DNA of 64,000 bases from an uncultured Vicinamibacterales bacterium (GTDB lineage: Bacteria; Acidobacteriota; Vicinamibacteria; Vicinamibacterales; UBA8438), in contig OY282382.1 in assembly GCA_958295905.1 (NCBI GenBank), positions 2,690,001 to 2,754,000 on the forward strand. Reading direction: 5' to 3'. Position numbers and translations under genes: made by a program. Positions within the stretch are counted from its first letter, which is position 1. Every line of letters starts with the position of its first letter. This document shows, one piece after another, positions 1 through 7,632 of this stretch. The notes under the pieces are model-generated. The model was not told where the DNA came from and searched no databases. It saw only the letters and a program-made list of their open reading frames with translations.

Positions 1-585
1 CCGGACCGGACGGCGATTGACCACGCCCGCGCCGGCGGGAACAGCGACGGCTGCCGCTTTCTGGCGGCGGACGTCCTGGATCTCGCCCTGCCGCCGGCCA
101 GCTTCGATCTGGTCGTTTTTTCGCGTTCGATGTGATGACTGCCCCAGGAGAGCGTCGGTGACGCTCTGCGCAAGGTGGCCGGCTGGCTGCGCCCCGACGG
201 GCGCCTGGTCAGCATGCAGCCGATCGGCCGGCCGATTCCCTTCCAGGTCCGCCGGGCCGGTCGCATCGAGCCGGTGGGCGTGGTGTACGCCACCGACGCC
301 GGCCAACGGGACATGCGGTCGTCCCGACAGGCGCTCGCCGCATCGATTCGGGCCGGCATGTTCGCGCCTCGGGCCGAGCTCTCGCGGGTGCTGGAGTTCC
401 ATTACCACAGCGAGGACGATTGGAACGAGTTTCTGAAGAGACCGCGGACGGGCGCCGTCGAGGCCGATCCGGACGTGCTCGCGGAGGCGCTCGCGGCGCT
501 GCCGCGGGAGGACGCGGTGATCGTGGCGCTGGAGGAGACCCTCTTCAATGCCTGCGATCGCGTCGGCAGGAGCATCCCACGCTGA
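1..585 (+). CDS. Partial class I SAM-dependent methyltransferase with two adjacent in-frame UGA codons
   Basis: The 5' end lies outside the window. Frame 1 reads as the C-terminal two thirds of a Rossmann-fold methyltransferase: an acidic motif (FLAADVLDLALPPASFDLVV), then FSRSM, two consecutive TGA codons at 133-138, and LPQESVGDALRKVAGWLRPDGRL, which is the usual post-motif segment before the conserved 'LRPGG' turn. The frame stays open and protein-like for 149 more codons. From memory, relatives carry one or two Cys at this spot (SWSLCC-like). Directly after the UGAs, 149-167 can form an 8-bp hairpin with a GGU loop, 18-21 nt from the UGAs, which is SECIS-like geometry. It is therefore either a selenoprotein or a doubly nonsense-mutated pseudogene. 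If the UGAs are not read, GTG175 could start a fragment. The stop (583-585) sits at the edge of repeat A1. Confidence 0.6.
149..167 (+). promoter_or_regulatory. SECIS-like hairpin just downstream of tandem UGA
   Basis: AGAGCGTC (149-156) pairs perfectly with GACGCTCT (160-167), leaving the three-base loop GGT (157-159). The loop begins 21 nt after the first UGA and 18 nt after the second. A short stem with G in the first loop positions at this distance matches what is known of bacterial SECIS elements. It lies inside the coding frame, as bacterial SECIS elements do. Function is inferred; the stem could be chance in GC-rich DNA. Confidence 0.4.
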
Positions 586-738
586 CTGCGCGTGACGGTT
601 CGCCCCCGATTCGAGGGGTCGCTACCGTCTTGCCGACCGGCCGGCGCCGCGTGAGACCCACGATGCCGCACGTCCGGAGCCCCGGGACCCGCTACGATTC
701 CGCCTGCGCACGGCGGTGGCGGAGCGTGGGATGACCCT
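568..738. mobile_element. Family A miniature inverted-repeat element, copy A1
   Basis: A 171-bp unit bounded by imperfect 16-bp inverted repeats: left AGGAGCATCCCACGCT, right AGCGTGGGATGACCCT (14 of 16 paired). A second copy with the same internal sequence is at 22239-22400. No transposase gene lies inside, so it is MITE-like. The left end overlaps the last codons and the stop of the methyltransferase frame. Confidence 0.7.
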
Positions 739-840
739 GGCGCGCCGGCGGCTTGGGGGACGAGAGGGCGGACCCGCGATAGACTGAGCGCGGGTCGTCC
801 GTCCGCGCGAGTCGCTGTCGCGTGGAGGCGGGACGGAGGA

Positions 841-1034
841 GTCTGCGCCGTAGGTAGAACGGTGCTGGCTAACTCCTGGGGGGCTGGTTGGGCGGCAAGC
901 GCAGCCGTCGGCAACGATGGCCGGGCCGGGAAGACGACAATAGCCCGGCGGGCCGCGCCGCGCTGTCGCCGGGAGCTTTGGTTGGGCGGCCAGCGGAGCC
1001 GCAGGGCCAGGAGCCTGCGCCGCAGACGGCTGGA
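841..1034. repeat. Family B repeat (two degenerate units)
   Basis: Starts with GTCTGCGCCGTAG and carries two GGTTGGGCGGC-type cores, a GCCGGGCCGGGAAG stretch and a closing CCTGCGCCGCAGAC. The same modules recur at 20261, 22401, 53221, 55735 and, inverted, 61537. The interval between the methyltransferase frame and the cyclase gene (586-1093) contains essentially only this and element A1. Confidence 0.6.
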
Positions 1035-1093
1035 GTTCGGTTCGGCGGCGGAGCGCCGTGGGGCGCCGGTTGCCGGGCGGGGAGGCGAGACAG

Positions 1094-2080
1094 ATGATCC
1101 GAAGCAGAAGCACGGGCGGTTGGTTCGCGGCGGCCACGATGCTGGCGGCCCTGGTGGCGGCGCCGGCCGCGGGGCAGGACGGGCCGGGTCCGCACGACGA
1201 GGCGGAGTTCGACGCGCTGTTCGAGGAGGTCAAGAACTGGGGCCGCTGGGGCGCGGACGATGAGCTGGGGACGGCGAACCTGATCACCGAGGAGAAGCGC
1301 CGGCAGGCCCTCGCGTTGGCGACGCGCGGCCGGACGGTGTCGCTGTCGCACAACCCGATGCCCGGCGTCGCCCCCGACAACCCCGACTCGGCGTTCAACC
1401 ACACCATGGCGGAGACGCTGCGGTCGGACACCATCGAGTTCTCCTACCACGGCTACGGCGTCAGTCACATCGATGCGCTGTGCCACTTCCTGCACAAGGG
1501 GATGATGTACAACGGTCTCCCCGCCAATACGAGTTCGGCCGAGGAGGGCTGCGTCAAGCTCGGCATCGACAATCTGAAGGACGGCATCGTCACCCGCGGC
1601 GTGCTGCTCGACATCCCCCGCCTCAAGGGGGTCGACTACCTCGACCCGGGGACGCCCATCTACACCGAGGACGTCGAGGCGTGGCTCGATCAGGCGGGGG
1701 TGACCATGCAGCCGGGCGACGCCGTCTTCCTCAGGACGGGCCGCTGGGCCCGCCGCGCCGACGTGGGGCCGTGGCAGCTCTCGGGCAACTCGGCCGGCAT
1801 CCACGCGTCGGTCATCCGCTGGGTGCGCGGAGAGGATGTGGCCCTGTGGGGCAGCGACGCCGCCACCGACGTGCAGCCGTCGGGGGTCGACGGGGTCCCG
1901 CTGCCGCTGCACACCCTGCTGATCGCCGGTCTTGGGACCAACATCTTCGACAACATGGACCTCGAGGCCCTGGCCGAGGCGGCGGCGGAGGAGGGGCGCT
2001 GGGAGTTCCTGATCGCGGCCGGACCCATTCCGGTGACCGGCGGCACCGGCTCGCCCCTGAACGTGATCGCGGTGTTCTAG
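1094..2080 (+). CDS. Secreted cyclase family protein (kynurenine formamidase-like)
   Basis: 328 aa. Residues 1-28 form a signal peptide (MIRSRSTGG, hydrophobic core, ending APAAGQD). The mature part matches the cyclase family (PF04199), which includes metal-dependent kynurenine formamidases and isatin hydrolases. The metal-binding signature H-x-D-x-x-x-H is seen as H125, D127, H131 (SHIDALCH), and the 'DAVFLRTG' and 'GVDGVPLPLHTLLI' segments are also typical. Start ATG1094 is chosen because it follows a GGAGGCGAG ribosome site and gives a clean signal peptide; an upstream ATG at 1058 would add a charged tail from repeat DNA. The substrate cannot be told from sequence. Likely periplasmic or exported. 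Confidence 0.85.
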   Translation: MIRSRSTGGWFAAATMLAALVAAPAAGQDGPGPHDEAEFDALFEEVKNWGRWGADDELGTANLITEEKRRQALALATRGRTVSLSHNPMPGVAPDNPDSAFNHTMAETLRSDTIEFSYHGYGVSHIDALCHFLHKGMMYNGLPANTSSAEEGCVKLGIDNLKDGIVTRGVLLDIPRLKGVDYLDPGTPIYTEDVEAWLDQAGVTMQPGDAVFLRTGRWARRADVGPWQLSGNSAGIHASVIRWVRGEDVALWGSDAATDVQPSGVDGVPLPLHTLLIAGLGTNIFDNMDLEALAEAAAEEGRWEFLIAAGPIPVTGGTGSPLNVIAVF

Positions 2081-2099
2081 ATTCTGGCGGCCGGTGGTG

Positions 2100-2165
2100 A
2101 AACCCGCGTCGCACCGAGAGCGGCGCGGGCACCGGCCAGCGGGCTGAAGAGCGCCCGTGCCTGAT
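2100..2165. repeat. Family C GC-rich palindromic repeat, copy C1
   Basis: Contains the core GCGGGCTGAAGAGCGCCCG preceded by a GCGGGCACCGGCC-type stretch. The core can fold as a small hairpin (CGGGC/GCCCG). It recurs at 4796-4893 and, inverted, at 59324-59400, always between genes. Confidence 0.55.
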
Positions 2166-2288
2166 AAGGCGCGGGGAAGGCGCACCCGATGCCCGCCGAC
2201 AGTCTGCCTTTGGCAGAGCCGGCAGAAGTCCGGTAGAGCGCATGAAGGATCACGAGACACATTCGGGAAGGGGTGGAGAACGGTTCCC

Positions 2289-2663
2289 ATGAAGGCCTAT
2301 CTCCTTGCGCATAGTCAGGCGTGCACGCCTCGGCAGGTGCAACACCTGCTCAACGACACGGAGGCCGTTGCGACGTGGGTGACCCCGTTTCCGTTTGCGG
2401 CCATTCTCGTTTCCAGCCTCAGTGTGAACGACCTCGCCGCCGTTCTTCGGGATCGGCTGCCAAGTGTGTGGTTCATGGTGACGGAACTCAGAGGCGATTC
2501 AGTCCAGGGATGGTTGCCGAGGGAGCTCTGGGACTACGTGAACAATCCGTCCCAGGCATGGTCGCGGCAACTCTTCGCAGGATTGGGAACGCCACGTCTG
2601 GGACAACCGCCACCCGCGTCGCCGTCCGCGGGCGGGTTGTTCGGCCCTCCCCAAGGCACGTGA
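2289..2663 (+). CDS. Hypothetical protein, 124 aa
   Basis: The reading frame opens at ATG2289 (MKAYLLAHSQACTPRQVQ) after a GGGGTGGAG ribosome site. No signal peptide or membrane segment. The N-terminal 90 residues look globular, alternating hydrophobic strands and helices (AAILVSSLSVNDLAAVLRDR, VWFMVTEL); the tail is Pro/Gly-rich and low in complexity. I do not recognise the family. It is an isolated gene in the same direction as its neighbours, with codon use like theirs. Confidence 0.6.
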   Translation: MKAYLLAHSQACTPRQVQHLLNDTEAVATWVTPFPFAAILVSSLSVNDLAAVLRDRLPSVWFMVTELRGDSVQGWLPRELWDYVNNPSQAWSRQLFAGLGTPRLGQPPPASPSAGGLFGPPQGT

Positions 2664-2723
2664 GTGAGCCCGCCGGTCGACGGGGGGGCTCGTGGTACCC
2701 GGAGCGATAGAGTCGAGGAAACG

Positions 2724-4778
2724 ATGAGAAGGACATCGATCGCCTGTTTCGGTGTCGCGGCCGCCCTGGCCGGCGGGGCCGCCTACGGCCAGGGCGTGCC
2801 GCTGGATGTGCGCGACGTGCGGCCCGGTCCGGCGACGGTGACCGAGGTCGAGGACGGGGTGGCGGTGGAGTGGCCGGACGAGGCCGGCCGGACGTGGCGG
2901 GCGGCGTTCTCGCTCGATCCCGACCGGCCCCTCGTCGAGTCGATCTCGGTGGACGGCGTCGCCGTGGTGTCCGCGGTGCGGCCGTTCTACCAGGTCGAGA
3001 CCGGTACGCGGCGGCGGGGGTGGAACGCCTTCTTCGACTTTCCGCCCAGCCATCCCGACGGCACCCGGCACGCCCAGGGGGTGTTCCGGCTGCGCGCGGC
3101 GGCCGCCCGCACCGTCGGCGAGCGGGTCGAGCTGACGTTCGACGGGCTGCGCATGGGGGTGTTCGAGGGGGCGATCGTCTACACCGTCTATCCCGGCAGC
3201 CGTCTCGTCCACCAGGAGGCGGTCGCCTCCACCGACGCCGCCGACGTCGCGTACTACTACGACGGCGGCTGGGAGATGGACGCCGCCGCCGACCGGACGC
3301 CCGGCGGCAACATGCGGACCCGGGTGAGTTGGTACGACACCGCCGGCGCCCTGCGGCACGACGTCTCGACCGGTTTCGACCCGGAACGGAAGCCCGTGCA
3401 GGTACGCTACCGAACCCTCGCGGCGTCCACCGCCGGCGGCAGCGTCGCGGTCTTCCCCGCGCCGCACCAATACTTCTTTCCCCGCGACTTCACGTCGAAC
3501 CTGGGACACGTCTGGCACCGTTCGTGGCGGGGGCGGGTCTCGCTCGGCATCCGGCAGATTCGCGACACCAACTGGCGCTTCTATCCGTGGATGAACGCCC
3601 CCCCGGGGGAGACCCAGCGGATGTCGGTGTTCTTCCTGCTGTCCGACGGGGCGGCGGAGGGCGCCCTCGACGACGTCCTGGCGTTCACGAACCGCGACCG
3701 GTTCCGCCCCCTCGACGGCTACAAGACCCTGAGCACCCACTGGCATCTCGCCTATACGATGCAGGCGCTGGAGCACGGGTTCGACTGGACGCCGCCGTTC
3801 AAGCCGGTCCTGAAGGCGATGGGGGTCGACGCGTCGATCATCATGGACTTCCACGGCGACGGCCACCCGCGCGATCTGACCGACCGGCGGCTCGACGAGC
3901 TCGACGCCTACTTCCGCGCCCTGCGCGCCCAGTCCGAGCCCGACTTCCTGCTGATTCCCAGCGAAGAGGCGAACGTGCACTTCGGCGGGCACTGGGCGCT
4001 CATCTTCCCGCGGCCGGTCTACTGGTTCATGGACCGGCCCGAGGGGGGCGCGTTCGAGACGACCCACCCCCGGTACGGCGCCGTCTACAGCACCGCCGAC
4101 GCGGCCGAGCTGCTCGAGCTGGTGCGGCGGGAGGGCGGCGTCATGTACCAGACCCATCCCCGGACGAAGGGCTCGACCGGCTTCCCGGACCGGATCGCCG
4201 GGACCGAGCACTTTCGCGACCCCGCCTATCTCGGCGCCGGGTGGAAGGCGATGCCCGCCGACCTCTCGTCGCCGCGGCTGGGGGAGCGGTCGTTGAACCT
4301 GCTCGACGACCTGAGCGCGCAGGGGCTGCGGAAACGCATCTTCGGCGAGGTCGACGTGTTCCAGTTCGACGCGACGCACGAGCTGTACGCGCACATGAAC
4401 ATCAACTACGTGCGGCTTGACGAGCTGCCGCCGTTCGACCGCTGGGGCGAGGCGGTCGAGCCGCTGGCGCGGGGCGACTTCTTCACCACCACCGGCGAGG
4501 TGCTGCTGCCCGAGGTGGACTTCTCGGCCTCGACCGACGATCTCCTCGACGTCTGGATGGAGGTGGACTGGACGTTCCCCCTGCGGTTCGCGGAGATCGT
4601 GTGGGGCGACGAAGCCGGCGGCACGCACCGCGAGGTCACCCCGTTGTCGCGGACGCGGCCTTTCGGCGCCGGTTCGATCGCGCTCCGCATTGAGGCCGTC
4701 GGGTGGACGTGGGCGCGGGCCGCGGTCTGGGACGTGGCCGGCAACGGCGCGTTCGTCAACCCGACCTGGCGGGAGTGA
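2724..4778 (+). CDS. Secreted PHP/CehA-like metal-dependent hydrolase
   Basis: 684 aa with an N-terminal signal peptide (MRRTSIACFG to AYGQG). The N-terminal half is beta-rich and unassigned. The C-terminal half carries clustered histidines and acids typical of PHP-type metallohydrolases: LSTHWHLAYT, MDFHGDGHPRD, IPSEEANVHFGGHW, MYQTHPRTKG and a late DATHELYAHMN. This suggests a polymetal active site acting outside the cytoplasm on an unknown ester or phosphoester. ATG2724 is chosen as the start (GAGGAA upstream, signal peptide); the frame opens earlier at 2664 without a plausible signal. The family call is by motif pattern only. The gene stands alone between the hypothetical gene and the PSCyt1 gene. 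Confidence 0.65.
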   Translation: MRRTSIACFGVAAALAGGAAYGQGVPLDVRDVRPGPATVTEVEDGVAVEWPDEAGRTWRAAFSLDPDRPLVESISVDGVAVVSAVRPFYQVETGTRRRGWNAFFDFPPSHPDGTRHAQGVFRLRAAAARTVGERVELTFDGLRMGVFEGAIVYTVYPGSRLVHQEAVASTDAADVAYYYDGGWEMDAAADRTPGGNMRTRVSWYDTAGALRHDVSTGFDPERKPVQVRYRTLAASTAGGSVAVFPAPHQYFFPRDFTSNLGHVWHRSWRGRVSLGIRQIRDTNWRFYPWMNAPPGETQRMSVFFLLSDGAAEGALDDVLAFTNRDRFRPLDGYKTLSTHWHLAYTMQALEHGFDWTPPFKPVLKAMGVDASIIMDFHGDGHPRDLTDRRLDELDAYFRALRAQSEPDFLLIPSEEANVHFGGHWALIFPRPVYWFMDRPEGGAFETTHPRYGAVYSTADAAELLELVRREGGVMYQTHPRTKGSTGFPDRIAGTEHFRDPAYLGAGWKAMPADLSSPRLGERSLNLLDDLSAQGLRKRIFGEVDVFQFDATHELYAHMNINYVRLDELPPFDRWGEAVEPLARGDFFTTTGEVLLPEVDFSASTDDLLDVWMEVDWTFPLRFAEIVWGDEAGGTHREVTPLSRTRPFGAGSIALRIEAVGWTWARAAVWDVAGNGAFVNPTWRE

Positions 4779-4795
4779 ACCGTTCCCGGCGGCGT

Positions 4796-4893
4796 GCGCC
4801 GCGTCGCGGGCGGGCCGGGCACCGGCCGCACCGGCCGCACCGGGAGCGGCGGGGGCGCCGGCGGGCTGAAGAGCGCCCGCGGGCAGAGAACGA
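4796..4893. repeat. Family C palindromic repeat, copy C2
   Basis: Same core as C1 (GCGGGCTGAAGAGCGCCCG) preceded by a longer GC-rich run containing a tandem CACCGGCCG duplication. It fills most of the gap between the two secreted-protein genes. Confidence 0.55.
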
Positions 4894-4998
4894 TGAGCCG
4901 CGACCGCGCGGGCTGTTCGAGGCCGGCAGGGGGGTTGCGCGAAATGCTATGCTGTAGCGGCATTTACGAGTCTTGAACGTCAGGTTGGAGGAATGTCG

Positions 4999-7617
4999 AT
5001 GCGGCGAACGACCATGTTGCTCGGGCTGACGGTCGGGGTGTTTCTGGCGGGCGCGTCCGGCGGCTCCGTCGCCGAGGCGCAGACGGGAGCCGAGGTCACC
5101 TTCACCGACCACATCCGGCCCATCTTCGAACGAAGCTGCTGGAACTGCCACGGCGAGGCGTCCCAGCTCTCCGGGCTGGATCTGCGGTCGCGGGAGGCCG
5201 CCGTCGAAGGCGGGACCCGCGGGCCGGCCCTGGTGCCGGGCCGCGCCGACGAGAGCCGCATCTACCGGGTGCTGGCCGGTCTCGACGACCCGCCGATGCC
5301 CATGGCCGGCGACCCCCTCAGCGACGCGGAGCTCTCGGCCATCCGCACCTGGATCGACGACGGCGCCCACTGGGACGCGGCCGGCGCCACGAGCGCCGAC
5401 GCCGCCTTGGCCGCGCTCGAGAACACCATGCTGCCGGAAGGGGCGCGCGACTACTGGGCGTTCCGGCTGCCGGCCAAGGCGGCGGTGCCCGCCTCGAAGG
5501 TCTACGACCATCCCGTCGACCGCTTCCTCGACGCGGCGCGCCGCGGGGCCGGGGTGAAGGCGGGGCCGCAGGCCGACCCCTTGACCCGCCTGCGCCGGGC
5601 CTATCTGGACCTCACCGGGCTGCCCCCGACCCCCGGGCAGGTCGAGGAGTTCCTGGCCGACACCGGGCGGGGGGCCTGGGAGCGGTTGATCGACCGCCTG
5701 CTCGACTCGCCGCACTACGGCGAGCGCTGGGGCCGGCACTGGATGGACGTGGCCCGCTACGCCGACTCGACGGGGTTCGAGCAGGACTACCGCCGCGAAA
5801 ACGCGTGGCGGTACCGCGACTACGTCATCAACGCCTTCAACCAGGACAAGCCCTACAACCAGTTCCTGCGCGAGCAGATCGCCGGCGACGAACTCGACCA
5901 CGTCACCGACGAGACCCGCATCGCCACCGGGTTCCTGCGGGCGGGGCCGCGGGTGGACTTCCGCGAGAAGGACAACCCCGAGCGGCGGCACGACTACCTG
6001 GACGACGTGCTGGCGACCCTGGGGCGCGGCGTCCTCGGCATGACCGTGCACTGCGCGCGGTGCCACGACCACAAGTTCGACCCGATCCTGCAGAAGGACT
6101 ACTACAGCCTGCAGGCGTCGATCTTCGGCTATGTCGAGATCGACTATCCGCTGCTCGATCGGGCCGACGCGGCCGAGTACCGCGGGAAAAACGCGGCCAT
6201 CGACGCCCAGCAGCAGCCGCTGCGGGACGAGATCGCCGAGATCGAGGCCCCCCACCGCGAGCGCCTGCGCCTGGAGCTGATCAAGGAGGACTTCCCCGAG
6301 AACGTCCAGCAGGCGGCGATGAAGCCGGAGGACGAGCGGACCGCCGGCGAACAGTTGCTGGCCGCCCAGGTGCTGTCGATCAATCCGCCCCGGCGGCGGG
6401 TCGTCGAGGCCCTGTCCGAGGAGGAGGGCGACCGCTGGAGCAAGCTGACGGCGGCGGTGGAGGCCCTCGAGGCCCTGCGGCCGCCGGAGCCGCCGATGGC
6501 GGAAATCGTCACCGACGGCGACTACCGGTTCGCCCCGGACGGTCCCGGCGACGAGGTCATCGGGTGCCCCGAGTGCCGCATCCTGCCCGACGAGCCGGGG
6601 TCGTTCCTCTACGAGGAGGGGGGACCGGCCTACGAGGCGCCGCCCAACTACTTCCTGATTCGCGGCGACCCGTTCAGCCCGGGGTCGCCGATGTCGCCCG
6701 GGTTCCTGACCGTGGCCACCTACGGTGCCCCGCCGATCGAGCTGCCGCGGCCGGACGGGCGCACGTCGGGCCGCCGGCTCGCGCTCGCCGAGTGGATCGC
6801 GTCGCGCGACAACCCGCTGACGGCGCGGGTCATGGTGAACCGCATCTGGCACCACCACTTCGGCCGGGGCATCGTGCGCACCCTCGACAACCTCGGCCGG
6901 ATGGGGGACGAGCCCACCCACCCCGCGCTGCTCGACTGGCTGGCCGTCGAGTTCATGGACCGCGGCTGGAGCGTCAAGGAGATGCACCGGCTGCTGATGA
7001 CCTCCGAGGCCTATCAGATGGCGTCGGCCCACGAGGACGCCGGCAGCCGCGCGGCCGACCCCGAAAACCGGCTGCTGTGGCAGTACCGCCCGCAGCGCCT
7101 GGAGGCCGAGGCCCTGCGCGACGCGATCATGACGGTGAGCGGCGGCATCGACCTCACGGTGGGCGGTCCGCCGGTCTTCCCCCATGTATCCGAGGACCTT
7201 CTCCTGGCGGCGAGGAACGGCTATTGGGACAACCAGCCGGACGGCCCCGAGGTCTGGCGGCGCAGCGTCTACGTCTACCGGCGCCGGTCGCTCGGCTTCC
7301 CGTTCTTCGAGACCTTCGACCTGCCCGACCAGAACCAGACGGCGGCGGCCCGCAACGTGTCGACGGTGGCCACGCAGGCCCTGACCCTGATGAACAACGA
7401 GTTCGTGCTGAACCAGGCCCGGCTTTTCGCGGAGCGGCTGGAGCGGGCCGCGCCCGGCGACGTCGACCGGCAGGTCGACCTCGCCTATCGAATCGCCCTG
7501 ACCCGGCCGCCGACGGCTGGAGAGGCGGAGATTGCCAGGAACCTCGCGTCCTCGCAGTCGCTCGTCGACCTGACCCACGTGATGCTCAACCTGAACGAGT
7601 TTCTGTACCTGAGATAG
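4999..7617 (+). CDS. PSCyt1 (DUF1549/DUF1553) cytochrome c-like exported protein
   Basis: 872 aa. Signal peptide about residues 1-28, then a planctomycete-type cytochrome c domain with heme motif CWNCH (47-51), then DUF1549 (starting near HPVDRFLDAARR, with DLTGLPPTPGQVEEF and HYGERWGRHWMDVARYADS) and C-terminal DUF1553 (NPLTARVMVNRIWHHHFGRGIV; ALTLMNNEFV). The second ATG (4999) sits 7 nt after GGAGG and is preferred over ATG4993, only 1 nt away. It is followed after 15 nt by the DUF1501 gene, the standard pairing for this family in Planctomycetes and Acidobacteria. Thought to act in the periplasm on polymers or in electron transfer; the exact reaction is not established. Confidence 0.92.
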   Translation: MRRTTMLLGLTVGVFLAGASGGSVAEAQTGAEVTFTDHIRPIFERSCWNCHGEASQLSGLDLRSREAAVEGGTRGPALVPGRADESRIYRVLAGLDDPPMPMAGDPLSDAELSAIRTWIDDGAHWDAAGATSADAALAALENTMLPEGARDYWAFRLPAKAAVPASKVYDHPVDRFLDAARRGAGVKAGPQADPLTRLRRAYLDLTGLPPTPGQVEEFLADTGRGAWERLIDRLLDSPHYGERWGRHWMDVARYADSTGFEQDYRRENAWRYRDYVINAFNQDKPYNQFLREQIAGDELDHVTDETRIATGFLRAGPRVDFREKDNPERRHDYLDDVLATLGRGVLGMTVHCARCHDHKFDPILQKDYYSLQASIFGYVEIDYPLLDRADAAEYRGKNAAIDAQQQPLRDEIAEIEAPHRERLRLELIKEDFPENVQQAAMKPEDERTAGEQLLAAQVLSINPPRRRVVEALSEEEGDRWSKLTAAVEALEALRPPEPPMAEIVTDGDYRFAPDGPGDEVIGCPECRILPDEPGSFLYEEGGPAYEAPPNYFLIRGDPFSPGSPMSPGFLTVATYGAPPIELPRPDGRTSGRRLALAEWIASRDNPLTARVMVNRIWHHHFGRGIVRTLDNLGRMGDEPTHPALLDWLAVEFMDRGWSVKEMHRLLMTSEAYQMASAHEDAGSRAADPENRLLWQYRPQRLEAEALRDAIMTVSGGIDLTVGGPPVFPHVSEDLLLAARNGYWDNQPDGPEVWRRSVYVYRRRSLGFPFFETFDLPDQNQTAAARNVSTVATQALTLMNNEFVLNQARLFAERLERAAPGDVDRQVDLAYRIALTRPPTAGEAEIARNLASSQSLVDLTHVMLNLNEFLYLR

Positions 7618-7632
7618 CCTGAGGTGGCAACG

